Shown: positions 15,160 to 24,310 of the stretch, one piece after another
Position numbering within the stretch: position 1 is the first letter of the stretch
Layout of the letters: the number at the start of each line of letters is the position of its first letter
DNA from: Nitrospirota bacterium
GTDB taxonomy: Bacteria; Nitrospirota; Nitrospiria; JACQBZ01
Length of the DNA: 35,665 bases
NCBI GenBank assembly: GCA_016201865.1
Contig: JACQCA010000079.1
Location: 1-35,665, forward strand
Direction: 5' to 3'
Made by a program: the position numbers and the translations under genes
The notes under the pieces: generated by a model
The model's database searches: none
Seen by the model: only the letters and a program-made list of their open reading frames with translations
What the model was told of the DNA's origin: nothing

Positions 15160-16178
15160 GGATGCGTGAAGTGCTCGTAGCCTCTCAAGGTTAATGGCGC
15201 CTCGCGGCCGCCCGCTCCGATCACGGTGATCCCGCAACCGCGGGAAACGATCGTCCCGATCGGCGTGATCGTCGATCCGGTCCTCCTCGCGGCGGCCTCG
15301 ACCGCCGCGGCATCCGTCGTTTTAACCGTAAAAAGAAGTTCGAAATCCTCCCCGCCCCGAAGGGCATAATCGGATGCCGACCGTCCCATCCGGCGGGCGT
15401 AGGCCTTTAAGGCCGATGAGACCGGCAGCCGGTCCGATTCCAGCCGCGCCCCCACCCGGCCGGCGTCGCAGAGCTGCCGCAGATCCGACGCCAGACCGTC
15501 CGAGAGATCGATCATGGCCGTCGCCCATCCTCGGCGTCCCAACAATCGGCCGAGGGTTAGGCGGGGTTCGGGGAAAAAATGGCGATGGATTAAACGGGAT
15601 TCGATCCCCGAAGGCTTGGATCGGCGTTTCGTCTTCGCTTTCTTTAAAATCTCCAATCCTGCCCGGGAATCCCCCAAGGCGCCGGTGACGTAGAGGCGAT
15701 CCCCGACCCTTGCGCCGCGGCGGCGGACGGCCCGCCCCCGCTCGACCTCCCCCAGCACCGTGACCGAAATCATAATGCCTTTTGGGGATGCCGAGATGTC
15801 GCCGCCGATCAGGGAAACGCGGTGCTCCCGGGCCAGGGACATCAGCCCGTCGTAGATCTCGTCCACGGCCCGCACGGGCGTTCGGCCGGGCAGCGCCAGG
15901 CCGACCAGAAAGGCGACGGGGCGACCGCCCATCGCCGCCACGTCGCTGAGATTGACGGCCAGGGCCTTGTATCCGATCGAACGGAAGGAGCCGCCGGTCC
16001 GATCGAAATCAACCGTCTCAACCAACAGGTCCGTTGTTGCGATGAGATCGCGATGGGCCGCCGTCCTCAGGACGGCGGCGTCGTCCCCGATGCCGACGGA
16101 AACGCTCTTGGACGGCGCCGGAATCCGCCGGCGGATGCGCTGAAGGAGGCCCCATTCCCCGAGTCGGTTCAGAATCAT
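15153..16178 (-). CDS. thiL: Thiamine-monophosphate kinase
   Basis: Phosphorylates thiamine monophosphate to thiamine diphosphate, the last step of cofactor synthesis. GIGDDAAVL (about residues 29-37), TTDLLVETVDF, KALAVNLSDVAAMGG and SDGLASDLRQL are the PurM/ThiL signatures for nucleotide and substrate binding. The ATG at 16178 gives the family-like start MILNRLGEWGLL; a GTG at 16211 is a possible earlier start. About 341 residues. It lies 46 bases after lon and overlaps the DUF2062 gene. Confidence 0.93.
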   Translation of the reverse strand: MILNRLGEWGLLQRIRRRIPAPSKSVSVGIGDDAAVLRTAAHRDLIATTDLLVETVDFDRTGGSFRSIGYKALAVNLSDVAAMGGRPVAFLVGLALPGRTPVRAVDEIYDGLMSLAREHRVSLIGGDISASPKGIMISVTVLGEVERGRAVRRRGARVGDRLYVTGALGDSRAGLEILKKAKTKRRSKPSGIESRLIHRHFFPEPRLTLGRLLGRRGWATAMIDLSDGLASDLRQLCDAGRVGARLESDRLPVSSALKAYARRMGRSASDYALRGGEDFELLFTVKTTDAAAVEAAARRTGSTITPIGTIVSRGCGITVIGAGGREAPLTLRGYEHFTHPW

Positions 16179-16224
16179 GCGATGGAAGCGAGCATCCGGC
16201 TCAGCACCCACGTCGTGGGCATCC

Positions 16225-18666
16225 TCAATTGTTTTTCCGAGCCGAGATCGCCGGCGCTAAAACCTTCTCGCGGCGGACCTTCTGCGCCGCCGGACGGCTC
16301 GCTTTGGAGCCGGGCGCCCGCCCCATGGCCGCGGGGAGAACGTCGTCCATGGTCTCGGCGAATATGAATTCCATCTCCCGCCGGATATGTTTGGGCACCT
16401 CTTCCAGATCCTTCTCGTTCCGCTTGGGGAGAATCACGGTCTTGATTCCGGCCCGCCGCGCGGCCAGGATCTTTTCTTTCAGCCCCCCGATCGGGAGGAC
16501 GCGCCCGCGCAGCGTCACCTCGCCCGTCATCGCGACGTCGCGACGGACCGGCGCGTTGGTGAAGACCGAGGCCAGGGCCGTCGCCATGGTGATCCCGGCC
16601 GAAGGCCCGTCTTTTGGAATCGCGCCGGCCGGCACATGGATATGGATGTCGTTCTTGGCGAAAAGATCCGGCTTAATCCCCAGGGTCTTCTCCCTCGATC
16701 GGATATAGCTCAGAGCCGCCTGGGCCGACTCTTTCATGACATCGCCCAGGTGACCGGTCAGGGTGACGCTGCCCTTGCCCTTCATGATCGTCGCTTCGAT
16801 ATAGATGATATCGCCGCCGGTCTCGGTCCAGGCGAGGCCGGTCGAGACGCCGACTTCATCCTTTTCCTGCTCGATCTCGGGCAGATGTTTCGGGACCCCG
16901 AGGAGTTTGTGGAGGTTCCCGGGCGTGACGGTAAAATGTTTGTCTTTGCCTTCCGCAATCTGACGGGCGATCTTCCGGAGGACGTTCGCCAGCTCCCGTT
17001 CCAGGTTCCGGACGCCGGCCTCCCGGGTGTACTGCTGAATGATCGTCCGGACGGCCGCGTCCGTCAGCGTGACTCTTTTCTCCGTGATGCCGTGTTCGCT
17101 CAACTGCCGCGGCATCAGAAAATTCCGCGCGATGCCGGCCTTCTCCTCCTCCGTATACCCGGACAGCTCGATCACCTCCATGCGGTCCCGCAACGGCGGC
17201 AGGATCGTGTCGGTGAGGTTCGCCGTCGTGATGAACATCACGTTGGACAGGTCGAACGGCACGCCCAGATAATGGTCGCTGAAGGCGTTGTTCTGCTCCG
17301 GGTCGAGGACCTCGAGCAGCGCCGCGGACGGATCGCCTCGGAAGTCGGCCCCCACCTTGTCGATCTCATCCATCATGAAGACCGGGTTGTTCGTCCCGGC
17401 CTGCTTGATGCCCTGAATGATCCGGCCGGGCAGGGCTCCGACGTAGGTCCGACGATGGCCCCGGATCTCGGCCTCGTCACGAATCCCGCCCAGGGAAATC
17501 CGGACGAACTCCCGCCCCAGGGCCCGCGCGATGGATTTGCCGAGCGAGGTCTTGCCGACCCCCGGAGGACCGACGAAACAGAGGATCGGCCCCTTCATCT
17601 TCTCCTTCATTTTCCGAACGGCCAGATATTCTAAAATCCGTTCCTTGACCTTTTCCAGATCGTAGTGATCCGCGTCCAGCACCTTCGAGGCCGTCTTGAT
17701 GTCCAGGTTGTCCTTGGTCTTCTTGCTCCACGGCAGCTCGACCAGCCACTCCAGGTAGCTGCGGACCGTCGAGGCCTCGGCCGAGTCGGGATGCATATGC
17801 TCCAACCGCTTGAGCTGCTTGTCGGCCTCCTTCGAGACCTTCTCCGTCATCTTGGCCTCTTTGATCCGCTTGCGGAACTCGTTGATCTCCTCCGAGCGCT
17901 CGTCCACATCGCCTAATTCCTTCTGGATCGCCTTGAGCTGCTCCCGCAGGAAATATTCCCGCTGGGTCTTGTCCATCTCGCCCTTGGCCTCGGCCTGGAT
18001 CTTCTGCTGCATATTCAGGACGCCCAGTTCCTTGGCCAGGATCTCGCTCACCTTTTTGAGGCGGACGACGGGATCCAGGATCTCCAGGATCTCCTGCGCC
18101 TCTTCCACCCGGATGCCCAGATTCGAGATGATCATGTCGCTTAAGCGACCGGGATCGTCCAGATTCTCGATCACGACCAGGACCTCGGGCAGAACCAGCT
18201 TTCCGAAGCTGCTGATCTTCTCGAGCTGCTCCTTGACGGTGCGGATCAAGGCCTCCAGCTCCAGCGTCCGTTCGGCGATCTTGGGCTCCGCGACCTTCTG
18301 GATGCGGACCTGATAATACGGATCCGACTGGATGTAATCGACGACGCGGGCCCGGGCGAGACCTTGCACGAGGATCTTGATCCGGCCGTCCGGCAGCTTC
18401 AGCATCCGCATGATCATCCCGACCGTCCCCACCGTGTGGATGTCCTTCGATTCCGGATTCTCGACGTCCAACGTCTTCTGGGCCGCCAACAGGATCATGC
18501 GGTTGCCGGCCAGGGCCTCGTTGATCGCCCGGATCGACATCTCCCGTCCGACGAACAACGGCAGAACCATGTAGGGAAAAACAACGATGTCCCGCACCGG
18601 CAGGAGTGGGAGAGACTCCGGAATCTCGATCGACTGCTGCGTCACTTCTTTATCCTGTTCTGCCAC
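16225..18666 (-). CDS. lon: ATP-dependent Lon protease
   Basis: Full-length LonA of 813 residues that unfolds and degrades damaged and regulatory proteins. It has the N-terminal substrate-binding domain (about 18-215), a coiled-coil region, the AAA+ module with Walker A GPPGVGKT (366-373) and Walker B FMMDEIDK, and the protease domain with catalytic S689 (GPSAG) and K730 (GGLKEK). It starts with GTG at 18666, preceded by GGGAGG with six bases between. hsp20 ends 16 bases upstream, giving a proteostasis pair. The C-terminal tail is longer than usual and basic. Confidence 0.96.
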   Translation of the reverse strand: MAEQDKEVTQQSIEIPESLPLLPVRDIVVFPYMVLPLFVGREMSIRAINEALAGNRMILLAAQKTLDVENPESKDIHTVGTVGMIMRMLKLPDGRIKILVQGLARARVVDYIQSDPYYQVRIQKVAEPKIAERTLELEALIRTVKEQLEKISSFGKLVLPEVLVVIENLDDPGRLSDMIISNLGIRVEEAQEILEILDPVVRLKKVSEILAKELGVLNMQQKIQAEAKGEMDKTQREYFLREQLKAIQKELGDVDERSEEINEFRKRIKEAKMTEKVSKEADKQLKRLEHMHPDSAEASTVRSYLEWLVELPWSKKTKDNLDIKTASKVLDADHYDLEKVKERILEYLAVRKMKEKMKGPILCFVGPPGVGKTSLGKSIARALGREFVRISLGGIRDEAEIRGHRRTYVGALPGRIIQGIKQAGTNNPVFMMDEIDKVGADFRGDPSAALLEVLDPEQNNAFSDHYLGVPFDLSNVMFITTANLTDTILPPLRDRMEVIELSGYTEEEKAGIARNFLMPRQLSEHGITEKRVTLTDAAVRTIIQQYTREAGVRNLERELANVLRKIARQIAEGKDKHFTVTPGNLHKLLGVPKHLPEIEQEKDEVGVSTGLAWTETGGDIIYIEATIMKGKGSVTLTGHLGDVMKESAQAALSYIRSREKTLGIKPDLFAKNDIHIHVPAGAIPKDGPSAGITMATALASVFTNAPVRRDVAMTGEVTLRGRVLPIGGLKEKILAARRAGIKTVILPKRNEKDLEEVPKHIRREMEFIFAETMDDVLPAAMGRAPGSKASRPAAQKVRREKVLAPAISARKNN

Positions 18667-18682
18667 GTGAACGCCTCCCTGT

Positions 18683-19117
18683 TTATTTAATCTCGATTTT
18701 GATCGCCTTCTTGCGACGGTCCTCGATTCTCGGAAAACGCAGGATCAGAACCCCTTGCCGGTAATACGCCTCGGCCCTCTGCGGATCCACCGCGATGGGA
18801 AGATGGATGATCCGTCGGAAATCCTCGAAGCATCGCTCCATCCGCAGATAATGTCCGGCGTCCTGCCCCTCGCCTCGTTGGCCCCGCCTTCCTTCGATCG
18901 TCACCTGATTGTCGGCCAGACGCACCGCGACCGACATGGGCTCGATTCCCGGAAGATCGGCCTCGATCACGACGGCATCCGACTGCTCGTAGATGTCCAC
19001 CAACGGCGTCTCGGTCTCGCCGGTCATGGCCCCTTCCTCCTCCGTGCGATAGCCCTCCGGAGACGGGTCGAACGACTTTTTGATCATCTTCAAATTAAAG
19101 AAGCGGTCCTTCGGCAT
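18683..19117 (-). CDS. Hsp20/alpha-crystallin small heat shock protein
   Basis: A 144-residue ATP-independent holdase chaperone. The alpha-crystallin domain runs from about residue 37 ([23 protein letters not shown]) to the end and includes the usual [16 protein letters not shown]-like ([11 protein letters not shown]) and GVLILRFPR elements; the terminus KAIKIEIK supplies an I-x-I-like motif. AGGAGGG precedes the ATG at 19117. It is the first gene of the run hsp20-lon-thiL-DUF2062-HD hydrolase. No CIRCE or sigma32-type element was recognised upstream. Confidence 0.93.
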   Translation of the reverse strand: MPKDRFFNLKMIKKSFDPSPEGYRTEEEGAMTGETETPLVDIYEQSDAVVIEADLPGIEPMSVAVRLADNQVTIEGRRGQRGEGQDAGHYLRMERCFEDFRRIIHLPIAVDPQRAEAYYRQGVLILRFPRIEDRRKKAIKIEIK

Positions 19118-19132
19118 ACGGCCCTCCTAACC

Positions 19133-19303
19133 ATAGGGGCTTGCGTCGCCGCCATCATCTGCGGGGGCCCGTGCGGCAACACATAAAGCTGGTCCTCCGA
19201 TGCCCCCGCACCCCGCGCTCAGACGGGCGAAGCCCAATCCTCGCTTACTCCACCGGCAAAACCGGATGGAGCCTCCCCCTCTCGCTCGCCTTGCTCGCTG
19301 GGG
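19133..19303 (-). repeat. Dispersed repeat, copy A (between hsp20 and galU)
   Basis: Read on the minus strand, 19303-19248 matches 29469-29523: the first 36 bases (from CCCCAGCGAGCAAGGCGAGC to GGCTCC) agree at 34 positions, and a hairpin ending GTGGAG follows. A second match, GGCGACGCAAGCCCCTAT (19150-19133), is identical to 29526-29543. About 97 bases separate the two parts here and two bases there. Confidence 0.7.
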
Positions 19304-19332
19304 AGAGACTTCCCGGCGATGCCCGTGGGCAT

Positions 19333-20214
19333 CTACAGCGCGAGCCCTTTCAGATAACGGCGGAAGGATTCGCCCAAATCGGGACGCTTCAGTCCGAATT
19401 CGACCGTCGCCTTCAGAAAACCCAACTTGTCCCCCGCGTCGTACCGCACGCCCTCAACCCGCTTTCCGTACATCGACTGCTTGCGCGCCAGGATTCGAAG
19501 CGCATCGGTCAACTGGATCTCCTGGTTTTTGCCCGGCGTGGTCTCTTCGAGGGCCTCGAAGATCTCCGGCGTCAGGATATAACGGCCGATCACGGCCAGG
19601 TTCGAAGGCGCTTTCTGAGGCGAGGGTTTTTCGACCAGGTCCGTGATCCGGTACAGATCCGGCTCCATCGGTTCGGCCTTGATGATCCCATACTGATGGA
19701 CCTCCGACCTCGGCACCGCCTGAACTCCCACCACCGGACCCCCGAACCGTCGATAGATCTCCATCATCTGGCGGATCGCCGGGGCCTTGGCATCCAGGAT
19801 ATCATCGCCCAATAATACTGCAAAGGGTTCATCCCCGATCAGATGCCGGGCGCAGAGAATGGCATGGCCGAGTCCCCGCGCGTGGCGCTGCCGCACATAA
19901 CAAAAATCGGCCAGATCCGCGATCGCCTGGATCTCTTTCAAAAGGACCTTCTTGCCGTTCTCGCGCAGGTTTTCTTCCAGTTCGAATGAGACATCGAAAT
20001 GATCTTCGATCGCCCGCTTTCCGCGACCGGTGATGATGATGATCTCGCGGATGCCGGCCGCCACGGCCTCTTCGACGACATATTGGATGATGGGCTTGTC
20101 CACGAGCGGCAGCATCTCTTTCGGAGAGGCCTTCGTGGCCGGAAGAAACCGCGTCCCCAATCCGGCGGCCGGGATGACGGCCTTGATCACACGCGCAGAT
20201 ACCATGAATTCCAT
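19333..20214 (-). CDS. galU: UTP-glucose-1-phosphate uridylyltransferase
   Basis: Makes UDP-glucose from UTP and glucose 1-phosphate for envelope polysaccharide synthesis. The nucleotide-binding signature AAGLGTRFLPATK lies at about residues 16-28, followed by KEMLPLVDKPIIQYVVEEA and the VEKP and GRYIL motifs of the bacterial GalU family. 293 residues is normal. ATG codons at 20214 and 20205 are both possible; neither has a strong ribosome binding site. It starts 35 bases after coaE on the same strand. Confidence 0.95.
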   Translation of the reverse strand: MEFMVSARVIKAVIPAAGLGTRFLPATKASPKEMLPLVDKPIIQYVVEEAVAAGIREIIIITGRGKRAIEDHFDVSFELEENLRENGKKVLLKEIQAIADLADFCYVRQRHARGLGHAILCARHLIGDEPFAVLLGDDILDAKAPAIRQMMEIYRRFGGPVVGVQAVPRSEVHQYGIIKAEPMEPDLYRITDLVEKPSPQKAPSNLAVIGRYILTPEIFEALEETTPGKNQEIQLTDALRILARKQSMYGKRVEGVRYDAGDKLGFLKATVEFGLKRPDLGESFRRYLKGLAL

Positions 20215-20249
20215 TCTACTTGGAGGATCGACGAAAAGTCAATCCTGTC

Positions 20250-20864
20250 TCAGACCAACGCAACGAGCTCTTCATAGATCCTGCGCGCTTGATCTTCGAT
20301 GGTTTTCAGGGGCTGTCCCCCGTCAATAAGATAGTCGGCCTTGCTTTTCTTCTTGGCCTGCGGCATCTGCGACTCAATGCGCCGGACGGCTTCTTCCCGC
20401 AAGAGCCCGTCCCGCTTCATGATGCGGCCGATCTGTTTCCGGCGATCGATCGTCACCAGAATCACCTTGTCCATTAATTGATCCGATCCGGTCTCGATCA
20501 GCAGAGCGGCATCAAAGAGAATGATCGCCCCGGGATCCTTCTGCGCGATCTCCTTCCGCCGGCGTTCTTCCTCCCTAAAGACATAGGGATGGACGATGGA
20601 GTTGAGCAATTCTCTTTTTTCGGGATCGGCAAAAACCAGTCGTGCCAGCTTGGCCCGGTCGAGCGTTCCGTCGGAATTTAAGACCTCGGTTCCGAAGGCC
20701 TCAACGATCCGTTTCAGAACCGGACGCTCCGGTTGAACCGCCTCATGGGCCAGCTCATCCGCGTCAATGAGATAGGCGCCCAGCGCCTTGAAGATCTGCG
20801 CCACCTGAGATTTCCCGCTTCCGATCCCGCCTGTAAGCCCGACAAGGAGCATGACGTCTCGCAT
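20250..20864 (-). CDS. coaE: Dephospho-CoA kinase
   Basis: Catalyses the last step of coenzyme A synthesis, phosphorylation of dephospho-CoA. The P-loop GGIGSGKS is at residues 12-19, followed by LGAYLIDADELAHEAV (the conserved DAD) and the lid-type segment HPYVFREEE. The start is taken as ATG at 20864 (MRDVMLLVGLTGG), with ATG at 20852 as alternative; an open frame reaching 20936 would run through an unrelated promoter repeat and is rejected. Length of 204 residues fits the family. Confidence 0.93.
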   Translation of the reverse strand: MRDVMLLVGLTGGIGSGKSQVAQIFKALGAYLIDADELAHEAVQPERPVLKRIVEAFGTEVLNSDGTLDRAKLARLVFADPEKRELLNSIVHPYVFREEERRRKEIAQKDPGAIILFDAALLIETGSDQLMDKVILVTIDRRKQIGRIMKRDGLLREEAVRRIESQMPQAKKKSKADYLIDGGQPLKTIEDQARRIYEELVALV

Positions 20865-20899
20865 TGTAACACAAGGCATGGAACGGCTCAAACCCGCCC

Positions 20900-20946
20900 T
20901 TGTGATTTTCAACTGTTTTGGGTATAATCCGCCCATCTGTCCTGCC
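20900..20946 (+). promoter_or_regulatory. Promoter-leader module, copy 1
   Basis: TTGTGA (20900-20905), 17 bases, TATAAT (20923-20928), one base, then CGCCCATCTGTCCTGCC (20930-20946) and a T-rich stretch. Copies 2 and 3 at 32885 and 33433 keep the same spacing and the same 17 bases across the expected transcription start. Here it points right, toward a stretch of palindromes and gene fragments before the methyltransferase operon. Confidence 0.7.
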
Positions 20947-21057
20947 AGGTTTTTCTTTTCCGCGTGTCCGGATGCGGCCGCTTCGGGGGGAGCGTGGCTG
21001 AATCTTCGACATGGTCCGGGCGTGAGGTCTGTAATGATCCTGCATCGTTATAATGTA

Positions 21058-21147
21058 GGGGCGAAACCTATGTGTTCGCCCGGAATTTGTAGTGGCACGG
21101 CGCGCCGTGCCTGCCCGGAACCTGTAGGGGCGTATGGTATACGCCCC
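21058..21147 (+). repeat. Three consecutive palindromes with TGTAG-type heads
   Basis: Three different hairpins follow one another: GGGCGAA/TTCGCCC (21059-21081), the perfect 18-base palindrome GGCACGGCGCGCCGTGCC (21094-21111), and GGGGCGTAT/ATACGCCCC (21127-21147). Each is preceded by TGTAG. Similar GTAGGGGC hairpins are common dispersed repeats in environmental bacterial genomes. The end of the repeat at 19133 and 29543 (TATAGGGGC on one strand) has the same head. Confidence 0.65.
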
Positions 21148-21176
21148 GATTAAAATCAACCGACGGATTTTGCATC

Positions 21177-21284
21177 GTGGCGAGGGGGAAAAAGAATCAG
21201 GACAAGAAGACCGGCAATGGAGCCGACCTGGGGGTTGAAGAGAAGCTCCGGCAGGCGGGCGGAGCGGATTTAACTCGGTTCTGA
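21177..21284 (+). pseudogene. Possible N-terminal remnant of a type I methyltransferase (HsdM-like)
   Basis: A 35-codon frame starting at GTG 21177 and ending at TGA 21284. The peptide MARGKKNQDKKTGNGADLG followed by VEEKLRQAGGADL resembles the first residues of HsdM proteins, where a lysine-rich start is followed by a helix of the type LGFEEKLWQAADKLR. Nothing of the methyltransferase domain follows. It may be the stump left by a deletion; the peptide is too short to be sure. Confidence 0.35.
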
Positions 21285-21305
21285 TTTTTGAAATATCCTA
21301 AGCGG

Positions 21306-21461
21306 CATCACGCGGGCGGGCGATGGGAAGCGAATCTGAATCCTTAAAGTCACAAGTTGCAACCTTAATCCGACGCAGGGGCACGGGAAACGGACAGTGG
21401 TCGCGGCGTATGTACAGACCGGAAACAAGCGAAATACAATGATGAGGCAAGAGCAGATTTG
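21306..21461 (+). repeat. 140-bp block, copy 1
   Basis: From 21321 to 21461 this matches 34507-34645 at close to nine positions in ten, and weaker similarity extends upstream to about 21306 and 34492. In the frame starting at ATG 21323 both copies encode MGS.SESL..QVATLI-type residues and GTGNGQWSRRMYR, with many differences at third codon positions. The opposite strand is also open, so coding sense is not certain. This copy lies just before the methyltransferase operon. Confidence 0.7.
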
Positions 21462-21517
21462 CCCCCTTTCCCCCTTTTCTTTTTGGCCCCTTTTTTCGGA
21501 GTAGAGAAGACGTTACC

Positions 21518-22345
21518 ATGAAACGAGAGAACTTCCGAATTCTCCGTTATCCCGGCGGTAAACAGCGGATGCTGGCACACATAGTTCAACACCTCCCACC
21601 GCCAAAGACAATTCGCGCGAGATTTGTAGAGCCGTTTCTGGGTGGCGGCGCAGTTTTTTTTGCCCTTAACCCGTCTCGCGCCCTGTTGGCCGATCTGAAT
21701 CCCGAACTCATTGACCTGTACCGGGGACTCCGTCGTTACCCGGAGGAGGTATGGAGGGTTTTCCGCAGACTGCCAACGACGAAACGAGGCTACTACCAAG
21801 TCCGAGACATGGATGTCTCGCTACTTGATCTACCGGGACGAGCAGCACGAACGCTTTATCTGAACCGAACCTGCTTCAAAGGAATGTGGCGACATAACGC
21901 AGAGGGGAAATTCAATGTCGGTTACGGTGGGCAAGACAGGCGGTGGGTCGTGAGCAGAAGCAACATCTTGAGCGTATCCAAGAGGCTGCGAAAGGTATCG
22001 CTGAAGGCCAGCGATTTCGAAGAGGTCATCGAAGAGTGTTCATCGCAGGATTTCCTCTTTCTCGATCCACCGTACCGGCCGGGCGGCCGAGAGATGACGC
22101 ATGGGCATTACACATACTTGCAGTTTACTTATGCGGATCACAAGCGCTTGGCCGCCGCTCTGAGGGGAGCGTCACGGAAAGGCGTTCGCTGGGCGATGAC
22201 CACAAGTTCTCACCCAGACATACTGAAGCTTTTTCCAGGTAAGCGGGTTGTTTCATTACGGCACGGCACGGGCCGACGGCCGGGCATTCTAACGAAACGC
22301 TCTGGTGAAGTGATTGTCTGCAATTACGACGAGGTGAAAAGATGA
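21518..22345 (+). CDS. DNA adenine N6-methyltransferase, D12 class (Dam-like)
   Basis: A 275-residue adenine methyltransferase. Motif X RYPGGK (10-15), SAM-binding motif I FVEPFLGGGAVFF (36-48), the acidic strand ADLNPELI and catalytic motif IV DPPY (183-186) are all present in the order of the D12 class. It would modify adenine in a short recognition sequence that cannot be predicted here. The stop overlaps the start of the HerA-type gene by four bases (ATGA), so it is co-expressed with the translocase and nuclease genes that follow. The likely role is to mark host DNA. The start has only a weak ribosome binding site. Confidence 0.9.
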   Translation: MKRENFRILRYPGGKQRMLAHIVQHLPPPKTIRARFVEPFLGGGAVFFALNPSRALLADLNPELIDLYRGLRRYPEEVWRVFRRLPTTKRGYYQVRDMDVSLLDLPGRAARTLYLNRTCFKGMWRHNAEGKFNVGYGGQDRRWVVSRSNILSVSKRLRKVSLKASDFEEVIEECSSQDFLFLDPPYRPGGREMTHGHYTYLQFTYADHKRLAAALRGASRKGVRWAMTTSSHPDILKLFPGKRVVSLRHGTGRRPGILTKRSGEVIVCNYDEVKR

Positions 22346-24309
22346 AGGATTTTTTTGCTGAAGCGGCCATGCAGAACCATCCCTTGCGCGCCTTGAGAAC
22401 GTTTCTTGAACAGGAAACGGCGAACGAGAAGGCCAAGAAGTATGACGATATGCGGTTCGTCGGCTATGTGCTGGAGATCGGCTACGATACCGTCACTATC
22501 ATCACGTCTGACCCATTCAAAGTGGCTGTTGGTGGTGTGCCGCGGAACTCGCTTCTGATCATGACGCCTTCAAATTATGAATCATTGCCACCGCACTTCA
22601 CTTTACTTCGGGTGCTTGAATCAGCACCGACGCCACTGTCGAAAGAGGTTCAGCAGACCTATTTCGAACTGCAAAAGAAGTCCATGCCGGAGTTGGACAT
22701 TTTCACCCAGAGTGAATTGCAATGGGGGGCGCTAAAGACAGGTGTTCTGGGCATGTTCTACCCGCGGCCGGATAAACTTGATGAGATTGAATTCTCAGGT
22801 GACTTGAATAATTTCGTCAGTGCGCACAAGTACCTCGTTTACGCACCGGATGATGCGTTGCTGAATCTCATAACAAACTCCATGGTGCCGGCAGAGAACC
22901 GCTTTCCACTTGGAGAACTTCGGTTGACCGAATGTCGAATGCTCTTACCGAACAAGCAGAAACCCGACGTCACGGTACAGGTCTCGACGAAGGATTTTAT
23001 GGGAGCGCGGACAGCGATGTTCGGAAAAACCCGCTTGGGCAAGAGCAACGTGGTAAAACTGATTGCACAAAGCCTGATTGAGACGACGGGATCAACGAAA
23101 AACGTAGGGCAACTCATCTTTGACATAAACGGCGAGTACGCGAACGACAATCCTCAGGATGACAGCCGTTCCTTGGCCACCGGGTTTCCGACACGCTGCC
23201 ACGTCTATGCTCTTGCACCAAAACCTGCAACACCATCCAAACCCCTAAAACTGAACTTCTACGAGCATCCAGACCGTTCGCACAAGGTACTAGCCGAACT
23301 CTTGGAAGGCGAAGGGCGTACTTCGATTTACGTACAGGCATTTCGAGGCACGGAGATTCCTTCGCTGGACTCCCTCAACAGCCTACCGCCCAATGAGCAT
23401 AAAAGAGCGCAGCGGCGAGTTTTGATGTACTGGGCCATCCTGAAGAAGGCCGGTTTTGATGTCGATGAGGCAGCACTTTCAAGGAAGTTAGGCTTTGACC
23501 CGAACTATAACGTGACTTTCCGGACCGCTGTGTACGGGAGTCAGAGGCCGCCAAGCATCAATGCACTTTCTTGGCTCGTTGCCGAATATGAAAGAATTGC
23601 CGACTTTGTCCGGACAAACCCGAACAATCCCGTTCTGATCTCTCCCAGCAGCGGCAATCCCTTGTTCATGCCAGATGACCTGGCACTCCTAAACTTCCTC
23701 AAACCATCCACCGGCGCCGGCCCAGCCATGATTCAGCGATTCCGAATCTATCACGATAGAAATGCAGGGGACTTCGCGATGGAAATCAAGAAGCTCCTCG
23801 ATGAGGGGCAGACGGTCATCCTCGATCTTGGTAACGCCAATCCGGAAGTAATGGCTTACTTTTCGGAAGAGCTGTCGAGGTCGGTTTTCAATCATCAGGT
23901 CGACAAGTTCACGAATAACGCGCTCGGTTCGCACTATATGCAATTGTATTTCGAGGAGGCCCACAATTTGTTTCCCACCAAGGAAGAGGCGACTCTCGAC
24001 ATCTATCGCCGCCTTGCAAAGGAAGGAGCGAAGTATCACATCGGGATGGTTTACTCGACACAGTCTGTGACGACCATAAATAAGGACCTGCTTGCGCAGA
24101 CGGAGAATTTCTTCATCGCGCACATATCTTCACAAGACGAAGTCAACGCGCTTGCCAAAGTCAATGTTGCTTACGAAACCATGAAAGGCGATATTCTACA
24201 GGCCAAGACACCCGGCTATGTAAGGATGCTCACGCGCTCACACCGTTTCGTCGTCTCGGTACAGGCGCGCAAGTTCGTACCCCCAACCCCGCCACAAGGA
24301 GGAAACTGA
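22342..24309 (+). CDS. HerA-type hexameric DNA translocase ATPase
   Basis: A 655-residue HerA/FtsK-superfamily ATPase. An N-terminal HAS-barrel-like segment (MRFVGYVLEIGYDTVTII, about 37-54) precedes Walker A GKTRLGKS (228-235), the DINGEY strand (261-266) characteristic of HerA, a long insertion, Walker B YFEEAHNL (536-543) and a YSTQS sensor (571-575). HerA proteins form rings that move duplex DNA and feed it to NurA nucleases. The gene sits between an adenine methyltransferase (overlap of four bases) and a NurA-like nuclease (one base apart), so the three are very probably one functional unit. Confidence 0.88.
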   Translation: MKDFFAEAAMQNHPLRALRTFLEQETANEKAKKYDDMRFVGYVLEIGYDTVTIITSDPFKVAVGGVPRNSLLIMTPSNYESLPPHFTLLRVLESAPTPLSKEVQQTYFELQKKSMPELDIFTQSELQWGALKTGVLGMFYPRPDKLDEIEFSGDLNNFVSAHKYLVYAPDDALLNLITNSMVPAENRFPLGELRLTECRMLLPNKQKPDVTVQVSTKDFMGARTAMFGKTRLGKSNVVKLIAQSLIETTGSTKNVGQLIFDINGEYANDNPQDDSRSLATGFPTRCHVYALAPKPATPSKPLKLNFYEHPDRSHKVLAELLEGEGRTSIYVQAFRGTEIPSLDSLNSLPPNEHKRAQRRVLMYWAILKKAGFDVDEAALSRKLGFDPNYNVTFRTAVYGSQRPPSINALSWLVAEYERIADFVRTNPNNPVLISPSSGNPLFMPDDLALLNFLKPSTGAGPAMIQRFRIYHDRNAGDFAMEIKKLLDEGQTVILDLGNANPEVMAYFSEELSRSVFNHQVDKFTNNALGSHYMQLYFEEAHNLFPTKEEATLDIYRRLAKEGAKYHIGMVYSTQSVTTINKDLLAQTENFFIAHISSQDEVNALAKVNVAYETMKGDILQAKTPGYVRMLTRSHRFVVSVQARKFVPPTPPQGGN

Positions 24310-24310
24310 G

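Noticed and set aside
16387-17634. 415-codon open frame antisense to lon
   Set aside because: Same reason: it mirrors lon coding sequence and has no recognisable domain.
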